From Bryobacteraceae bacterium (lineage in GTDB: Bacteria; Acidobacteriota; Terriglobia; Bryobacterales; Bryobacteraceae), in contig JAICXC010000012.1 in assembly GCA_025980665.1 (NCBI GenBank), positions 1 through 61,331 on the forward strand: DNA of 61,331 bases. Reading direction: 5' to 3'. The translations under genes and the position numbers were made by a program. How positions within the stretch are numbered: position 1 is the first letter of the stretch; every line of letters starts with the position of its first letter. Shown here piece by piece: positions 9,269 to 18,120 of the stretch. Under the pieces are notes generated by a model that made no database searches, was not told the DNA's origin, and worked only from the letters and a program-made list of their open reading frames with translations.

Positions 9269-9937
9269 CTAGGAGCGCGCTAGAGCTTCGAAGATCCGCT
9301 TCACGCTGGACGGCCCCGTGCCCGGCAATTCAGGTTTCACCAAGGATTCAGCTATCGGTTCTGACTGGGGGATCGCCAGCCCCGCAGCCCTGATCAGCGG
9401 CATCACCATCTCGGGCGTGGGCGGATTAGCTTCCAGATAGTCCATGCCATCTACTGTGATCAGGAGGTTGCTCTTGTCGTCGCTCGCAACCATGTTCCGC
9501 TGTTTCAGATACCACAGGGCAAAATTCAATCCCTCGGGTGTCGACTCGAGCATGTTTTCGACTTGACGCATCGAGATGCCTGGTGTGAATGGCTTCTGGC
9601 GCCGGCGGTCGTACAGTATACAAAGCAGGGCCGCGCGCAGTGCGGTCTCATGCCCCAGCGCCGCGAAAAAATCGAGCCCGCTGAACTTGAATTCGGCCTT
9701 GTCCTCTCCGAGGCCTTTGAGCTTGTCGAATTCGCTCCGCAGCCCCGAATCACACAGAACTTCGTATGCCAGGTTGATGGCGTCAAACATGGCCTGATCG
9801 CCGGTCTTATCGTTGCGAGGATGATACTTCTCTGCCAGTTTGCCGTAGGCATGATGAATCGTATTCAGGTTCGACTTAGGCTCGATCTCGAGAACTTTGT
9901 AGTGATCCTGGAACTTGCCGGCGAGCGGAGCGGACAT
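9269..9937 (-). CDS. J-domain-like protein with altered HPD motif
   Basis: 222 residues. The first 65 match a J domain ([46 protein letters not shown]). The loop that should read HPD, needed to stimulate DnaK ATPase, reads HPR. No G/F-rich or zinc-finger region follows. The C-terminal 150 residues are alpha-helical ([40 protein letters not shown]) and unrecognised. It may be a DnaK-independent scaffold or regulator. The next gene on the same strand, an exported DsrE-like protein, ends 54 bases upstream. Confidence 0.75.
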   Translation of the reverse strand: MSAPLAGKFQDHYKVLEIEPKSNLNTIHHAYGKLAEKYHPRNDKTGDQAMFDAINLAYEVLCDSGLRSEFDKLKGLGEDKAEFKFSGLDFFAALGHETALRAALLCILYDRRRQKPFTPGISMRQVENMLESTPEGLNFALWYLKQRNMVASDDKSNLLITVDGMDYLEANPPTPEMVMPLIRAAGLAIPQSEPIAESLVKPELPGTGPSSVKRIFEALARS

Positions 9938-9991
9938 AGATACTTCTTCTATCGGCAGATGTGGTGGCGGTCTCTAGGCTCCCGCAAATAG

Positions 9992-10420
9992 CTACTTTAT
10001 GTACGCCCAGCCGGCTTCCTGTTTGCGAACAAGTTCCGCCACTCCGGAATCGACTGTCGTGGCAAACGGGAAGAGATCCTCGGTCGTGATATTCCGGTCG
10101 CGCATCGAGTTGCGGCAAGCCGTCAGCTTGACCCCTTCGCTCGCGAAACGTTGCAGAATATCCGCGTGATCGGTGTTGGTCTTGCGCAGCATGTTGAGTC
10201 CCGGACCGAAAAAGACCGCTTCGATTTCGACGCCTCCATCATTGGCAAATGCGATCCGCATGTTCTGGATGTGGGCGAGCAAGTAACTCCATTCGTCGTC
10301 CTGGGGTTCGCTCATTTGCATTACCGCGTGATGCTTAGGCGCCGCAGGGGTTTGCGATACCGCAACGAGTACGATTACAAACAGAGTAATGATGGCCGCA
10401 ATAATGGATTTCAGTTGCAT
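9992..10420 (-). CDS. Exported DsrE-like protein
   Basis: 142 residues with an N-terminal signal or anchor (MQLKSIIAAIITLFVIVLVAVSQ). The mature domain contains HIQNMRIAFANDGGVEIEAVFFGPGLNML and a conserved-position cysteine in GVKLTACRNSMRDR, as in DsrE/DsrF-like sulfur-relay folds. The periplasmic location differs from the cytoplasmic sulfur-relay proteins, so the role is unclear. It is followed on the same strand by the J-domain-like gene. Confidence 0.75.
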   Translation of the reverse strand: MQLKSIIAAIITLFVIVLVAVSQTPAAPKHHAVMQMSEPQDDEWSYLLAHIQNMRIAFANDGGVEIEAVFFGPGLNMLRKTNTDHADILQRFASEGVKLTACRNSMRDRNITTEDLFPFATTVDSGVAELVRKQEAGWAYIK

Positions 10421-10467
10421 AAGGGTACTCTAAAATAACTCATCAACCGTTTGGTGGCACATCTCCC

Positions 10468-11931
10468 TCAAAACGGATACTTCGCCGGCGTCCCGCTCAC
10501 CGTGATCCACTGCCATTCGGTGAATTCGTCCAGATTCGTAGTGCTTCCGAAGCGCGAGCCGTTTCCCGAGGCTCCCATGCCGCCCATAGGAATCCCTGGA
10601 TGGTCGGCGATGGTTTGATCGTTGATGTGTACCATTCCGGCTTTAATCTGCCGTGCCATCCGCATCCCTCGATCGACGGATCCCGTCATCACCGACGCTG
10701 CCAGGCCATAACCCGTCCCGTTGGCTAGCGCCACGGCTTCATCGTCGTTTTCGGCGATCGTCACCGGCGCCACGGGCCCGAAAATCTCCTCGTCATATGC
10801 GCGCATGCCGACCTTCACATTGCCCAGCACGGTAGGTTTGTAGAAGAGACCTTCGTGGGTGCCGCCCGTCACAACTTTCGCCCCCGATTTCACCGAATCC
10901 TGAACGATTCCGTCTACGCGGGTCAGTTGCTTTTCGCTGATCAGCGGCCCGATCGCCACATGCGCGCGGAACGGATCGCCCACCGGAAGCGCCGCGGCGT
11001 GCTCGGCCAATTTCTTCATGTACTCGGCCGCGACTTTCTTGTGCACGATATGCCGGCTGGTCGCCATGCAGACTTGCCCCTGGTGCAGGAATGATCCCCA
11101 CGCGCCGCAGGAAGCCGCGGCATCGAGATCCGCATCATCCAGAATGATCATCGGACTGTTGCCGCCGAGCTCCAAGGAAACCTTCTTCAGACCCTTGCCC
11201 GCCAGCTCGCCCACGCGACGTCCTACGGCACTCGATCCGGTGAATGTGACCAGCCGAACAGCGGGGGCCGTGACCAAGGCCTCGCCGACATCGGGACCTC
11301 CAGGAATCACGCTGAATACGCCCGCAGGGACTCCCGCCATCTCGAATACCCGAGCCAGTAGATACCCGCCCGTCACAGGAGTCTGATGATCCGGCTTCAG
11401 CACCACCGCGTTTCCCAGTGCCAGAGCCGGAGCCACCGAGCGCATGGCCAGCACCAGCGGAACATTCCACGGTGTGATCACGCTGACCACGCCGACGGGA
11501 ACACGAATCGCCATGCTCATCCGGTCCGGAGAAGTGGGCGGAAGAATTTCGCCGATAGGCTGGATCAAGATGGCAGCCGAATGATACAGTTCGCCCGTCG
11601 CGATGGCCACTTCGTAACCCGCCTTGGGTTGCACGCCGCCCGTCTCGCGGACGTTGAAATCCATGATCTCTTTCGAGTGATTCTCGATGATCCGGGCTGC
11701 CTCGCGCATGATCCGCGCGCGCTCTTCAGCGGGCTTCGCGGCCCAGGCGGGTTGCGCTTTGGCAGCCTGCTCAGTTAGCTCTACCGCCAGCTCTGGCGTG
11801 CCCCCTCCTGCATCGCCTAGCGCTTCGCCGGTCGCCGGCTCACGCACTGGAATCGTCTTGGGCGCCGTCTTCCACGCGCCATCGAAATACTTCTTTTCCC
11901 AAACAGAGTTATCCAATAGTTGTTCTGACAT
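10468..11931 (-). CDS. NAD(P)-dependent aldehyde dehydrogenase, benzaldehyde dehydrogenase-like
   Basis: 487 residues, normal for the family. Rossmann segment TPWNVPLVLAMRSVAPALA, the catalytic base glutamate in SLELGGNSP, the nucleophile cysteine in GQVCMATSR, and the EIFGPVAPV motif are all in place. The C-terminal GMGASGNGSRFG and DEFTEWQWI resemble XylC-type benzaldehyde or vanillin dehydrogenases. The actual substrate is unknown. It is divergent from threonine synthase with 87 bases between the starts. Confidence 0.9.
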   Translation of the reverse strand: MSEQLLDNSVWEKKYFDGAWKTAPKTIPVREPATGEALGDAGGGTPELAVELTEQAAKAQPAWAAKPAEERARIMREAARIIENHSKEIMDFNVRETGGVQPKAGYEVAIATGELYHSAAILIQPIGEILPPTSPDRMSMAIRVPVGVVSVITPWNVPLVLAMRSVAPALALGNAVVLKPDHQTPVTGGYLLARVFEMAGVPAGVFSVIPGGPDVGEALVTAPAVRLVTFTGSSAVGRRVGELAGKGLKKVSLELGGNSPMIILDDADLDAAASCGAWGSFLHQGQVCMATSRHIVHKKVAAEYMKKLAEHAAALPVGDPFRAHVAIGPLISEKQLTRVDGIVQDSVKSGAKVVTGGTHEGLFYKPTVLGNVKVGMRAYDEEIFGPVAPVTIAENDDEAVALANGTGYGLAASVMTGSVDRGMRMARQIKAGMVHINDQTIADHPGIPMGGMGASGNGSRFGSTTNLDEFTEWQWITVSGTPAKYPF

Positions 11932-12018
11932 TTTCTTTTCCGAGCCGTGACAGTGATGGTGCCGTCTTTATTGTGGAGGGGCTGTACCGGATCACCCGCC
12001 AGTATACTCTCGGAAAGA

Positions 12019-13200
12019 ATGTCCAACATCACCCATCTCGAATGCAGTCTATGCGCAACGCGATTCGAACCGCACAGGGTTCACAACCTTTGTTCCTGCG
12101 GCGGAACGCTCTTCGTCCGCTACGATCTCCCTGAGATCAGAACAATCTGGACGCGCGATCAGGTTCGATCCGCTCGACCCGATCTATGGCGCTACCTGCC
12201 GGTTCTTCCGCCCCAGCGCCCGGAGTCCATCGTCTCTCTCGGTGAAGGCATGACGCCGCTGATCCGCGCACCCCGCCTGGGCGCCGCGATCGGATCGGAA
12301 CAACTCTGGGTGAAAGACGAGGGATTGAATCCCACGGCTTCTTTCAAAGCCCGCGGCATGACGACCGCGATCACCATGGCGAAGGAGCTCGGCATTCGCA
12401 AAATCGCGATTCCGTCCGCGGGAAATGCCGCCAGTGCCGCGGCCGCCTATGCCGCTGCCGCCGGCATCGAGGCGCACATCTTCATGCCGAAGGACGTTCC
12501 CCAATCCAATTACATCGAGTGCAAAACTCTCGGCGCGACCGTGACTCTTGTCGACGGACTCATCAGCGACTGCGCCCGCATGGTTGCTGAACGCAAAGAC
12601 CAGGAAGGCTGGTTCGATATGAGCACGCTCAAGGAGCCTTATCGCGTCGAAGGCAAGAAGACCATGGGCTACGAGGTCGCCGAACAGTTCGATTGGGAGC
12701 TACCCGATGCGATTTTCTACCCCACCGGCGGCGGTGTGGGGATGATCGGTATGTGGAAAGCCTTCGACGAACTGGAACAGCTCGGCTGGATCGGCGCCCG
12801 CCGCCCGAAGATGATCGCCGTTCAGGCTGCGGGCTGCCAGCCCATTGTCCGAGCCTTCGAGCAAGGCGCGGCGCGCTCTGAATTCTGGCAAAACGCTTCG
12901 ACCATCGCCGCAGGACTGCGCGTCCCCAAGCCGCTCGGCGATGTGTTGATCTTGAATATCCTCCGCGAGAGCGCGGGAAGCGCCATTACCATCAGCGATG
13001 AGGACATTCTCGACGCCGGCCGCGAACTCGCATCGCTCGAGGGAATCTTCGCGGCGCCCGAAGGCGCGGCTTGCGTCGCCGCCGCACGCAAGCTTATCGC
13101 GAGTCAGTTCCTCAAGCTCGCCGATCGCATGGTCTTGTACAATACCGGCTCCGGTTTGAAATACCTCGATGCCTATGCCGCTCGGTTTAACGCGCGTTGA
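12019..13200 (+). CDS. thrC: Threonine synthase (PLP, fold type II)
   Basis: 393 residues from the ATG at 12019, with GGAAAG just upstream; an earlier frame-open GTG/ATG region lacks conservation. Converts O-phosphohomoserine to threonine. The N-terminal zinc-ribbon-like CSLCATRF and CSCGG are typical of class II threonine synthases. The Schiff-base lysine lies in NPTASFKARG, the phosphate-binding loop in PTGGGVGMIG, and SAGNAASA forms the asparagine loop. The sulfatase frame downstream overlaps its end only if an unlikely start is used. Confidence 0.92.
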   Translation: MSNITHLECSLCATRFEPHRVHNLCSCGGTLFVRYDLPEIRTIWTRDQVRSARPDLWRYLPVLPPQRPESIVSLGEGMTPLIRAPRLGAAIGSEQLWVKDEGLNPTASFKARGMTTAITMAKELGIRKIAIPSAGNAASAAAAYAAAAGIEAHIFMPKDVPQSNYIECKTLGATVTLVDGLISDCARMVAERKDQEGWFDMSTLKEPYRVEGKKTMGYEVAEQFDWELPDAIFYPTGGGVGMIGMWKAFDELEQLGWIGARRPKMIAVQAAGCQPIVRAFEQGAARSEFWQNASTIAAGLRVPKPLGDVLILNILRESAGSAITISDEDILDAGRELASLEGIFAAPEGAACVAAARKLIASQFLKLADRMVLYNTGSGLKYLDAYAARFNAR

Positions 13201-13285
13201 GGAGAAGCGCGCGTTGCGGGCCCTGCAAGAATATTCCGATCCTCATCGAAGCCAGGAGGGAGTCCGCGGAGCTAAACTAATTTCC

Positions 13286-14707
13286 GTGACCCATCCACTC
13301 ACTCGCCGCCGCGTTCTCGCGACCCCCATCGCACTGGCCCTCGCCGCTCGCACTTCTCGAGCTCAGACTGCGCCCCCCAACATCGTCTACATCATGGCCG
13401 ACGACCTGGGCTACGCCGACCTTTCGTGCTACGGCCGCCGCGATTACACGACGCCCAATATCGACGGCCTTGCAGCAGCGGGCATGAAGTTCCTGCAAGC
13501 CTACGCCAACTCGGCCGTCTGTTCGGCTACCCGCACCGCTCTCATCACCGGTCGCTATCAGTACCGCCTGCCGGTCGGCCTCGCCGAGCCGCTTGGTACG
13601 GGCGTGACGAACGTCGGTCTGCCGCCCGAACATCCCACGCTGCCCTCACTGCTCCGGAAAGCCGGGTATGGGACGACCCTGCTCGGGAAATGGCACCTCG
13701 GCAATCTGCCCAACTTCAGCCCGCTCAAGAGCGGCTACGACCATTTCTGGGGATTCCATAACGGAGGCATCGACTACTTTACGCACAAGCCAGGTGTGGG
13801 TCCCAATTCCGCAGTCGACACGTGGGATGACGACATGCCGATCGAGCAAACCGGCTACTTCACCACTCTGCTGGGCGATCACGCCATCAAAACCATCACC
13901 GACTACGCCGCGCAGCGCCGGCCGTTCCTAGTGAGCCTGCATTTCAACGCACCTCACTGGCCTTGGGAAGGACCGAACGACGAGGCCGAATCGCGGCGCG
14001 TCCGGTCGCTTTTCGACTTCGACGGCGGCTCGCTCAAAACCTATGCCTCGATGGTTGGGGAACTGGACAAGCAGGTCGGCCGCGTGCTTCAAGCGCTCTC
14101 CAGCACCGGCATCGCGGACAACACCATCGTAATCTTCACCAGCGACAACGGCGGTGAGCGTTTCGCCGATACCTGGCCCTTTACTGGTAAGAAAACCGAG
14201 CTTCTGGAAGGTGGTCTAAGAATTCCTGCGCTGGTTCGCTGGCCCGGTCATATTAAAGCCGGAAGCACCACGCAGCAAGTCGCCATTTCAATGGACTGGC
14301 TCCCTACGCTGCTGGCCGCCGCCGGGACGCAGCCCGATCCCGCCTATCCACCCGACGGCATGAGTCTGCTGCCGACGCTCACGCAGAACGCCGCGCCGGT
14401 TCAGCGGAAGCTTTATTGGCGCTACAACGAAAAGTCGCAGCATGCCACCCGCGATGGCGACATGAAGTATCTCAAAATTCGCGAGAACACGTTCCTGTTC
14501 AATGTGGTCGACGATCCGCTGGAGCGTGCCAACCTCAAGAATCGCCAGCCGGACGTATATCGCCGCTTGGTTCAGGACTACGAGAACTGGAACGCGACCA
14601 TGTTAGCGGAGCAGCCTCGACCCAACGGTGGATTCACTGCGGATCAGCTCGCGGATCACTTTGGGAACGAGCGTCCAGCCCCGCCACCAGCCGCAGGACG
14701 ACAGTAA
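13286..14707 (+). CDS. Exported arylsulfatase-type sulfatase
   Basis: 473 residues from the GTG at 13286, chosen because it opens a Tat-like signal (THPLTRRRVLATP, hydrophobic stretch, SRAQ). An ATG at 13169 lies inside thrC and is unlikely. Calcium-binding ADDLGYADL, the formylglycine site CSATRTALITGRY (cysteine type), GKWHLG and FTSDNGG define a type I sulfatase. The cysteine must be oxidised by a formylglycine-generating enzyme encoded elsewhere. It probably removes sulfate from polysaccharides or glycoconjugates; the substrate cannot be read from sequence. Followed by a strongly folded intergenic segment. Confidence 0.92.
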   Translation: MTHPLTRRRVLATPIALALAARTSRAQTAPPNIVYIMADDLGYADLSCYGRRDYTTPNIDGLAAAGMKFLQAYANSAVCSATRTALITGRYQYRLPVGLAEPLGTGVTNVGLPPEHPTLPSLLRKAGYGTTLLGKWHLGNLPNFSPLKSGYDHFWGFHNGGIDYFTHKPGVGPNSAVDTWDDDMPIEQTGYFTTLLGDHAIKTITDYAAQRRPFLVSLHFNAPHWPWEGPNDEAESRRVRSLFDFDGGSLKTYASMVGELDKQVGRVLQALSSTGIADNTIVIFTSDNGGERFADTWPFTGKKTELLEGGLRIPALVRWPGHIKAGSTTQQVAISMDWLPTLLAAAGTQPDPAYPPDGMSLLPTLTQNAAPVQRKLYWRYNEKSQHATRDGDMKYLKIRENTFLFNVVDDPLERANLKNRQPDVYRRLVQDYENWNATMLAEQPRPNGGFTADQLADHFGNERPAPPPAAGRQ

Positions 14708-15032
14708 AGAGGGTTTGTTTGGGATTGGCCCAGGGACCGGCCGATCATCAGCGGTCGAAACCGCCCAGATCGGCCAATTGTCTCTGGGGAGAGCGGGCGG
14801 GCCCTCGGAGGAAGAAGCCCACCGCGCTTGAGAGATTCTATCACCACATACGTTGTAAACAAAGTTAAATGTCTAGCATCCTTGCCGTTTGGCATAGGTC
14901 GCTCGCTAGGGTTGGACCTAGTTGTGGTTGACGTACTCCGTCGAGACAATGGGTGTACCCCGATCCAAGCCGCCACTGTGTAAGCCAAGCCGCAAACAGG
15001 ACCCTTTCGTCGAAGGTAGAAAAGGCTGTCCA
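14708..15032 (+). other. Intergenic region of 325 bases with one large hairpin
   Basis: I see no convincing gene here; the open frames on both strands lack conserved features. The region begins with the multi-segment hairpin described separately (14729-14788). A TTGACG at about 14938 could be a -35 box for the small gene at 15033, but no matching -10 box stands out. Confidence 0.5.
14729..14788 (+). other. Three-segment RNA hairpin downstream of the sulfatase
   Basis: Bases 14729-14737 pair with 14780-14788 (nine pairs, one of them G-U), 14739-14746 with 14768-14775 (eight pairs), and 14751-14755 with 14760-14764 (five pairs) around a CGAA loop. The G-U pair would be a C-A mismatch on the other strand, so the structure favours plus-strand RNA. 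It lies 21 bases after the sulfatase stop. No T-tract follows, so it is not a classical terminator. It could be an mRNA-stabilising end, a small RNA or a dispersed palindromic element. Confidence 0.55.
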
Positions 15033-15272
15033 ATGCTCACCGGAAAGAAATTTACGCTATCCAAGGAGACTCTTGCGTTACATGTCGCTGAAGGCAAGCG
15101 CACTGCAGTTCACATACCTAGCGGAGCGATCATCAAGGTTGTTTCAGGCCCGAAAAACGGCGATGGCATCGTCGATGTTCTTTGGGAGGGCCGCACAGTT
15201 GCCATGTTCCTGGTGGATGTAGAGGCGCGCGGGACCGAACTAACGGAACAGAGTAAGGCGACCACTCATTAA
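15033..15272 (+). CDS. Small conserved-looking hypothetical protein (79 residues)
   Basis: Start ATG at 15033, with AAGG about nine bases before; upstream in-frame codons look non-coding. The sequence runs MLTGKKFTLSKETLALHVAE, then HIPSGAIIKVVSGP, DGIVDVLWEGRTVAMFLVDVEARG. Alternating hydrophobic strands with a G-P turn suggest a small beta-barrel of the SH3 kind. Cytoplasmic, no signal. Function unknown. Confidence 0.65.
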   Translation: MLTGKKFTLSKETLALHVAEGKRTAVHIPSGAIIKVVSGPKNGDGIVDVLWEGRTVAMFLVDVEARGTELTEQSKATTH

Positions 15273-15324
15273 ATGGATTTGGCGAAGAACCGCTAATTTT
15301 CGCGGGCGGCGCTAGAATGGCGGC

Positions 15325-15468
15325 ATGGAAACACGCTGCGAGAACTGCGGAGAGTTGATCGAGCCCCTCAACGATCCGAACCCTTCCGTTAGCTCCGATG
15401 ATCCGCCGGACTATGGCCTGCTGTGTGCCAAATGTCGGCACATACTCGAGCCGCATCCGGAGGAGTGA
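15325..15468 (+). CDS. 47-residue zinc-ribbon-like microprotein
   Basis: Short frame from the ATG at 15325 to the TGA at 15466. Two CXXC pairs, CENC near the N-terminus and CAKC near residue 36, are separated by an acidic, serine/proline-rich stretch (ELIEPLNDPNPSVSSDDPPD). This spacing fits a single zinc ribbon. It is too short for usual gene-length cut-offs. It lies 39 bases before the PQQ sugar dehydrogenase gene on the same strand. Could be a nucleic-acid or protein adaptor; function unknown. Confidence 0.6.
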   Translation: METRCENCGELIEPLNDPNPSVSSDDPPDYGLLCAKCRHILEPHPEE

Positions 15469-15507
15469 GTTACCACGTTGTGCCCCAGTCCACCCTGAGG
15501 TAATCTG

Positions 15508-16800
15508 ATGGGCATGAAAACGCTCCAATGGATCCTTCCCAATGGATTGCTGGTTTTGTCTGCGAGCTGGATGCTCTACGCCGCTAAAACCGACGGCCTG
15601 ACCGTGCTGACCGGAAAACAGGCTTTCAGTAACACAGCGTCGCTGAAACCGGGCTTGGCCCATAAAATCACCGCCAAGGATCTTCCCAAACCCGGCGACA
15701 CGCCGTCGGGCAGGAGCGGCGGTGCCGGACCTCGTCCGGCGAATGCGATGCCGCAGGCTCCGGCCGGGTTCAAGGTCAGTATGTACGTGTCTGACGGACT
15801 CACCAACCCCCGGCAGATTCGGACGGCCCCCAATGGCGATTATTTCGTTGCCGATACCGGCGGCGGCGCCGTCAAGGTGTTTCGCGGCATTACGGCCGAC
15901 GGCAAACCGGAGCAATCCTCGGTGTTCGCGACTCTTCCCGCCGCCTTCGGGATCAATTTCTATCCCCCCGGTCCGAATCCGCAATGGGTATACGTAACCA
16001 ATACCAGCACGCTGGTGCGGTTCCCCTATAAGAATGGCGATCTGAAGGCGACCGGCCCAGCGCAGACGCTGATCTCCGACATCCCCGCGGGTGGCGGACA
16101 CTCCACGCGCGACATCGTTTTTTCCAAGGACGGCAAGAGCCTGTTCCTGGCGGTAGGGTCGGCATCGAATAATAATGACGACGCCAAGGAATTCCATCGG
16201 GCCAATATTCTGGAGTACACGCCCGATGGCAAGTTTGTGGGAATCTACGCCTCGGGGATTCGAAATCCCGTCGGTCTGGCGATCAATCCTGAAACCGGAG
16301 AGCTGTGGACTTCGATCAACGAGCGCGATACCTACGGCGATAATCTGGTTCCCGATTACGTTACCCACGTCGAACGCGGCGGATTCTACGGCTGGCCTTG
16401 GTTCTATATTGGAGGCAACTACGATCCTGCTCACGAGGGCAAACATCCTGAGCTGAAGAGCAAAGTGATCGTGCCCGACGTCCTGGTCCAACCGCATAGC
16501 GCATCGCTGGGCATGGTCTTCTACGACGGGAAACAATTTCCGAAGGAGTATTCGGGCGATGCTTTTGCCGCCGAGCACGGCTCCTGGAACCATGCCGCTG
16601 GTTCGGGTCACGAAGTTATCCGGATCCTACTGGAGAAGGGCCGGTCGAACGGGGTGTATGAGGACTTCCTGACAGGGTTCTCGACTAACGGCGTCGTCTG
16701 GGGCCGTCCCGTTGGGATCGCCGTGGCAGGCGACGGTTCGCTGCTGGTCACCGACGATGGCGCGAAGGTCATTTGGCGCGTCAGCTACACCGGCAAGTAG
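15508..16800 (+). CDS. PQQ-dependent sugar dehydrogenase / sorbosone dehydrogenase-like
   Basis: 430 residues. The hydrophobic N-terminus MKTLQWILPNGLLVLSASWMLYA indicates export. A six-bladed soluble glucose dehydrogenase-type propeller is supported by APNGDYFVADTGGGAVKVF, GGGHSTRDIVFSKDGKSLFLAVG, SGIRNPVGLAINPETGELW and HGSWNHAAGSGHEVIRI. It would oxidise aldose sugars or sugar alcohols in the periplasm. The ATG at 15508 has GAGG upstream; a second ATG two codons later is possible. A Pro/Gly-rich linker near residues 60-80 separates the signal from the propeller. Confidence 0.85.
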   Translation: MGMKTLQWILPNGLLVLSASWMLYAAKTDGLTVLTGKQAFSNTASLKPGLAHKITAKDLPKPGDTPSGRSGGAGPRPANAMPQAPAGFKVSMYVSDGLTNPRQIRTAPNGDYFVADTGGGAVKVFRGITADGKPEQSSVFATLPAAFGINFYPPGPNPQWVYVTNTSTLVRFPYKNGDLKATGPAQTLISDIPAGGGHSTRDIVFSKDGKSLFLAVGSASNNNDDAKEFHRANILEYTPDGKFVGIYASGIRNPVGLAINPETGELWTSINERDTYGDNLVPDYVTHVERGGFYGWPWFYIGGNYDPAHEGKHPELKSKVIVPDVLVQPHSASLGMVFYDGKQFPKEYSGDAFAAEHGSWNHAAGSGHEVIRILLEKGRSNGVYEDFLTGFSTNGVVWGRPVGIAVAGDGSLLVTDDGAKVIWRVSYTGK

Positions 16801-16806
16801 TCGCCG

Positions 16807-18045
16807 TTATAATTCCCGCAGGCGGCGTTCGAGGAATCGACGCTCGCTTTCGTTGCTGACGAGAGACAGGGCTCGCCGGTAGCTTTTGGCCGCTTCCTCC
16901 GTGGACCCGATGCGTCGCAGAAGATCGGCACGCGCGGCGTGTAGCAGGTGATAACTGTCCAGCTCGCCAGACGCGGCCAATGCGTCGATAAGAACCAGCC
17001 CTTCGTGAGGGCCACCCACCATCGCGACTGCCACGGCACGATTCAGCGACACAATAGGAGACGCCTGCAAGCGTTCGAGAACATCGTAGAGGCGAACGAT
17101 CTGAGCCCAGTCCGTTTCTTCAGGTCGTACGGCCTGGCAGTGCAGAGCGGCAATCGCCGCTTGCAGCGCGAACGGGCCTGGACCGCCGCGAAGCGCCTCC
17201 TCAACCAATGGCAACGCCTGAGCGATCTTGGCATGATCCCAACGGCTGCGGTCTTGTTCTTCCAGAACCACCAGGTCGCCAGCGTTATTGAGACGGGCCG
17301 CTCGGCGAGAATCGTGGAGGAGCATCAGGGCGACCAGACCGGAGGCTTCCGCGGGCGGATGCGGCGAAATCAGTGTCCGTATCAGATTCCCCAGCCGAAT
17401 GGCCTCCGCGCAAAGATCGGTCCGCACCAATGCCTCACCGCGAGTGGGCGCGTAGCCCTCGTTGAAGACCAGGTAAATCACCGTTAGAACCGCCTCAATG
17501 CGCTCCGGCATGTCGAGTGCGCTGGGCACGGCATATGGAATGCCCGCATCCCGAATCTTGCGCTTGGCGCGCACCAGGCGTTGGGCCATGGTCGCTTCCG
17601 GCACCAGAAACGCACGCGCGATTTCGCCGGTTTCGAGACCGCCCAACGTGCGGAGTGTTAGAGCGACCTGCGCTTCGAGAGCCAGCGCGGGGTGGCAGCA
17701 GGTAAAGATCAGCCGAAGACGATCGTCGGGAATTTCGGCGGTCCCGTGATCTGGTTGGTGGAAGATTTGAGGCGGTACATACGATTCGAGTTTCTCCTCC
17801 AATCGCGCCCGTCGGCGAATGTGATCGATGGCCTTGTGGCGAGCCGTCTGAATGATCCAGGCACGCGGTGACTCCGGGACGCCAGAAGTTCGCCACTGGT
17901 CCACGGCAGCCGCAAAGGCTTCCTGCGCTGCATCTTCGGCTACCTCGAAGTCGCCGACCAAGCGGATTAATGTGGCGAGAATTCGTCCCCAATCGGAGCG
18001 CCAGACCGCGTCGACCGCTTGGTCTGCCGCTTGATCCAGGGACAT
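16807..18045 (-). CDS. ECF sigma factor of the ECF42 type with C-terminal TPR-like extension
   Basis: 412 residues, more than twice a minimal ECF sigma factor. Region 2 is visible in LIRLVGDFEVAEDAAQEAFAAAV and region 4 in LTLRTLGGLETGEIARAFLVPEATMAQRLVRAKRKI. The long C-terminal part (FNEGYAPTRGEALVRTDLCAEAIRL, LLHDSRRAARLNNAGDLVVLEEQDRSRWD) is the extension that marks the ECF42 group and replaces an anti-sigma factor as the regulatory element. The divergent neighbour encodes the DGPF/YCII protein that accompanies this group. Confidence 0.93.
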   Translation of the reverse strand: MSLDQAADQAVDAVWRSDWGRILATLIRLVGDFEVAEDAAQEAFAAAVDQWRTSGVPESPRAWIIQTARHKAIDHIRRRARLEEKLESYVPPQIFHQPDHGTAEIPDDRLRLIFTCCHPALALEAQVALTLRTLGGLETGEIARAFLVPEATMAQRLVRAKRKIRDAGIPYAVPSALDMPERIEAVLTVIYLVFNEGYAPTRGEALVRTDLCAEAIRLGNLIRTLISPHPPAEASGLVALMLLHDSRRAARLNNAGDLVVLEEQDRSRWDHAKIAQALPLVEEALRGGPGPFALQAAIAALHCQAVRPEETDWAQIVRLYDVLERLQASPIVSLNRAVAVAMVGGPHEGLVLIDALAASGELDSYHLLHAARADLLRRIGSTEEAAKSYRRALSLVSNESERRFLERRLREL

Positions 18046-18073
18046 GCCCGATTGTAAATATTTTTTCTAAGTC

Positions 18074-18102
18074 TGTCGATTCTGGCGCGCGCCGTTCGAC
18101 TT
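18074..18102 (+). promoter_or_regulatory. Candidate ECF42-dependent promoter for the DGPF gene
   Basis: TGTCGA at 18074-18079 and CGACTT at 18097-18102 with a 17-base spacer. As I recall, ECF42 targets in other bacteria have TGTCGA at -35 and a CGAY-type -10. Initiation 6-8 bases later would leave only a 12-base leader containing the GGAGG at 18109-18113, so the element would drive this gene alone, close to the sigma gene it diverges from. Confidence 0.6.
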
Positions 18103-18120
18103 ACTGACGGAGGTTCGAAT

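Noticed and set aside
14656-15033. 125-codon open frame on the minus strand after the sulfatase
   Set aside because: Runs through the large hairpin and lacks conserved features; not a credible gene.
15133-16611. 492-codon open frame on the minus strand opposite the PQQ sugar dehydrogenase
   Set aside because: Rich in R, G and H as expected for an antisense frame of a GC-rich gene; the plus-strand gene has clear propeller motifs.
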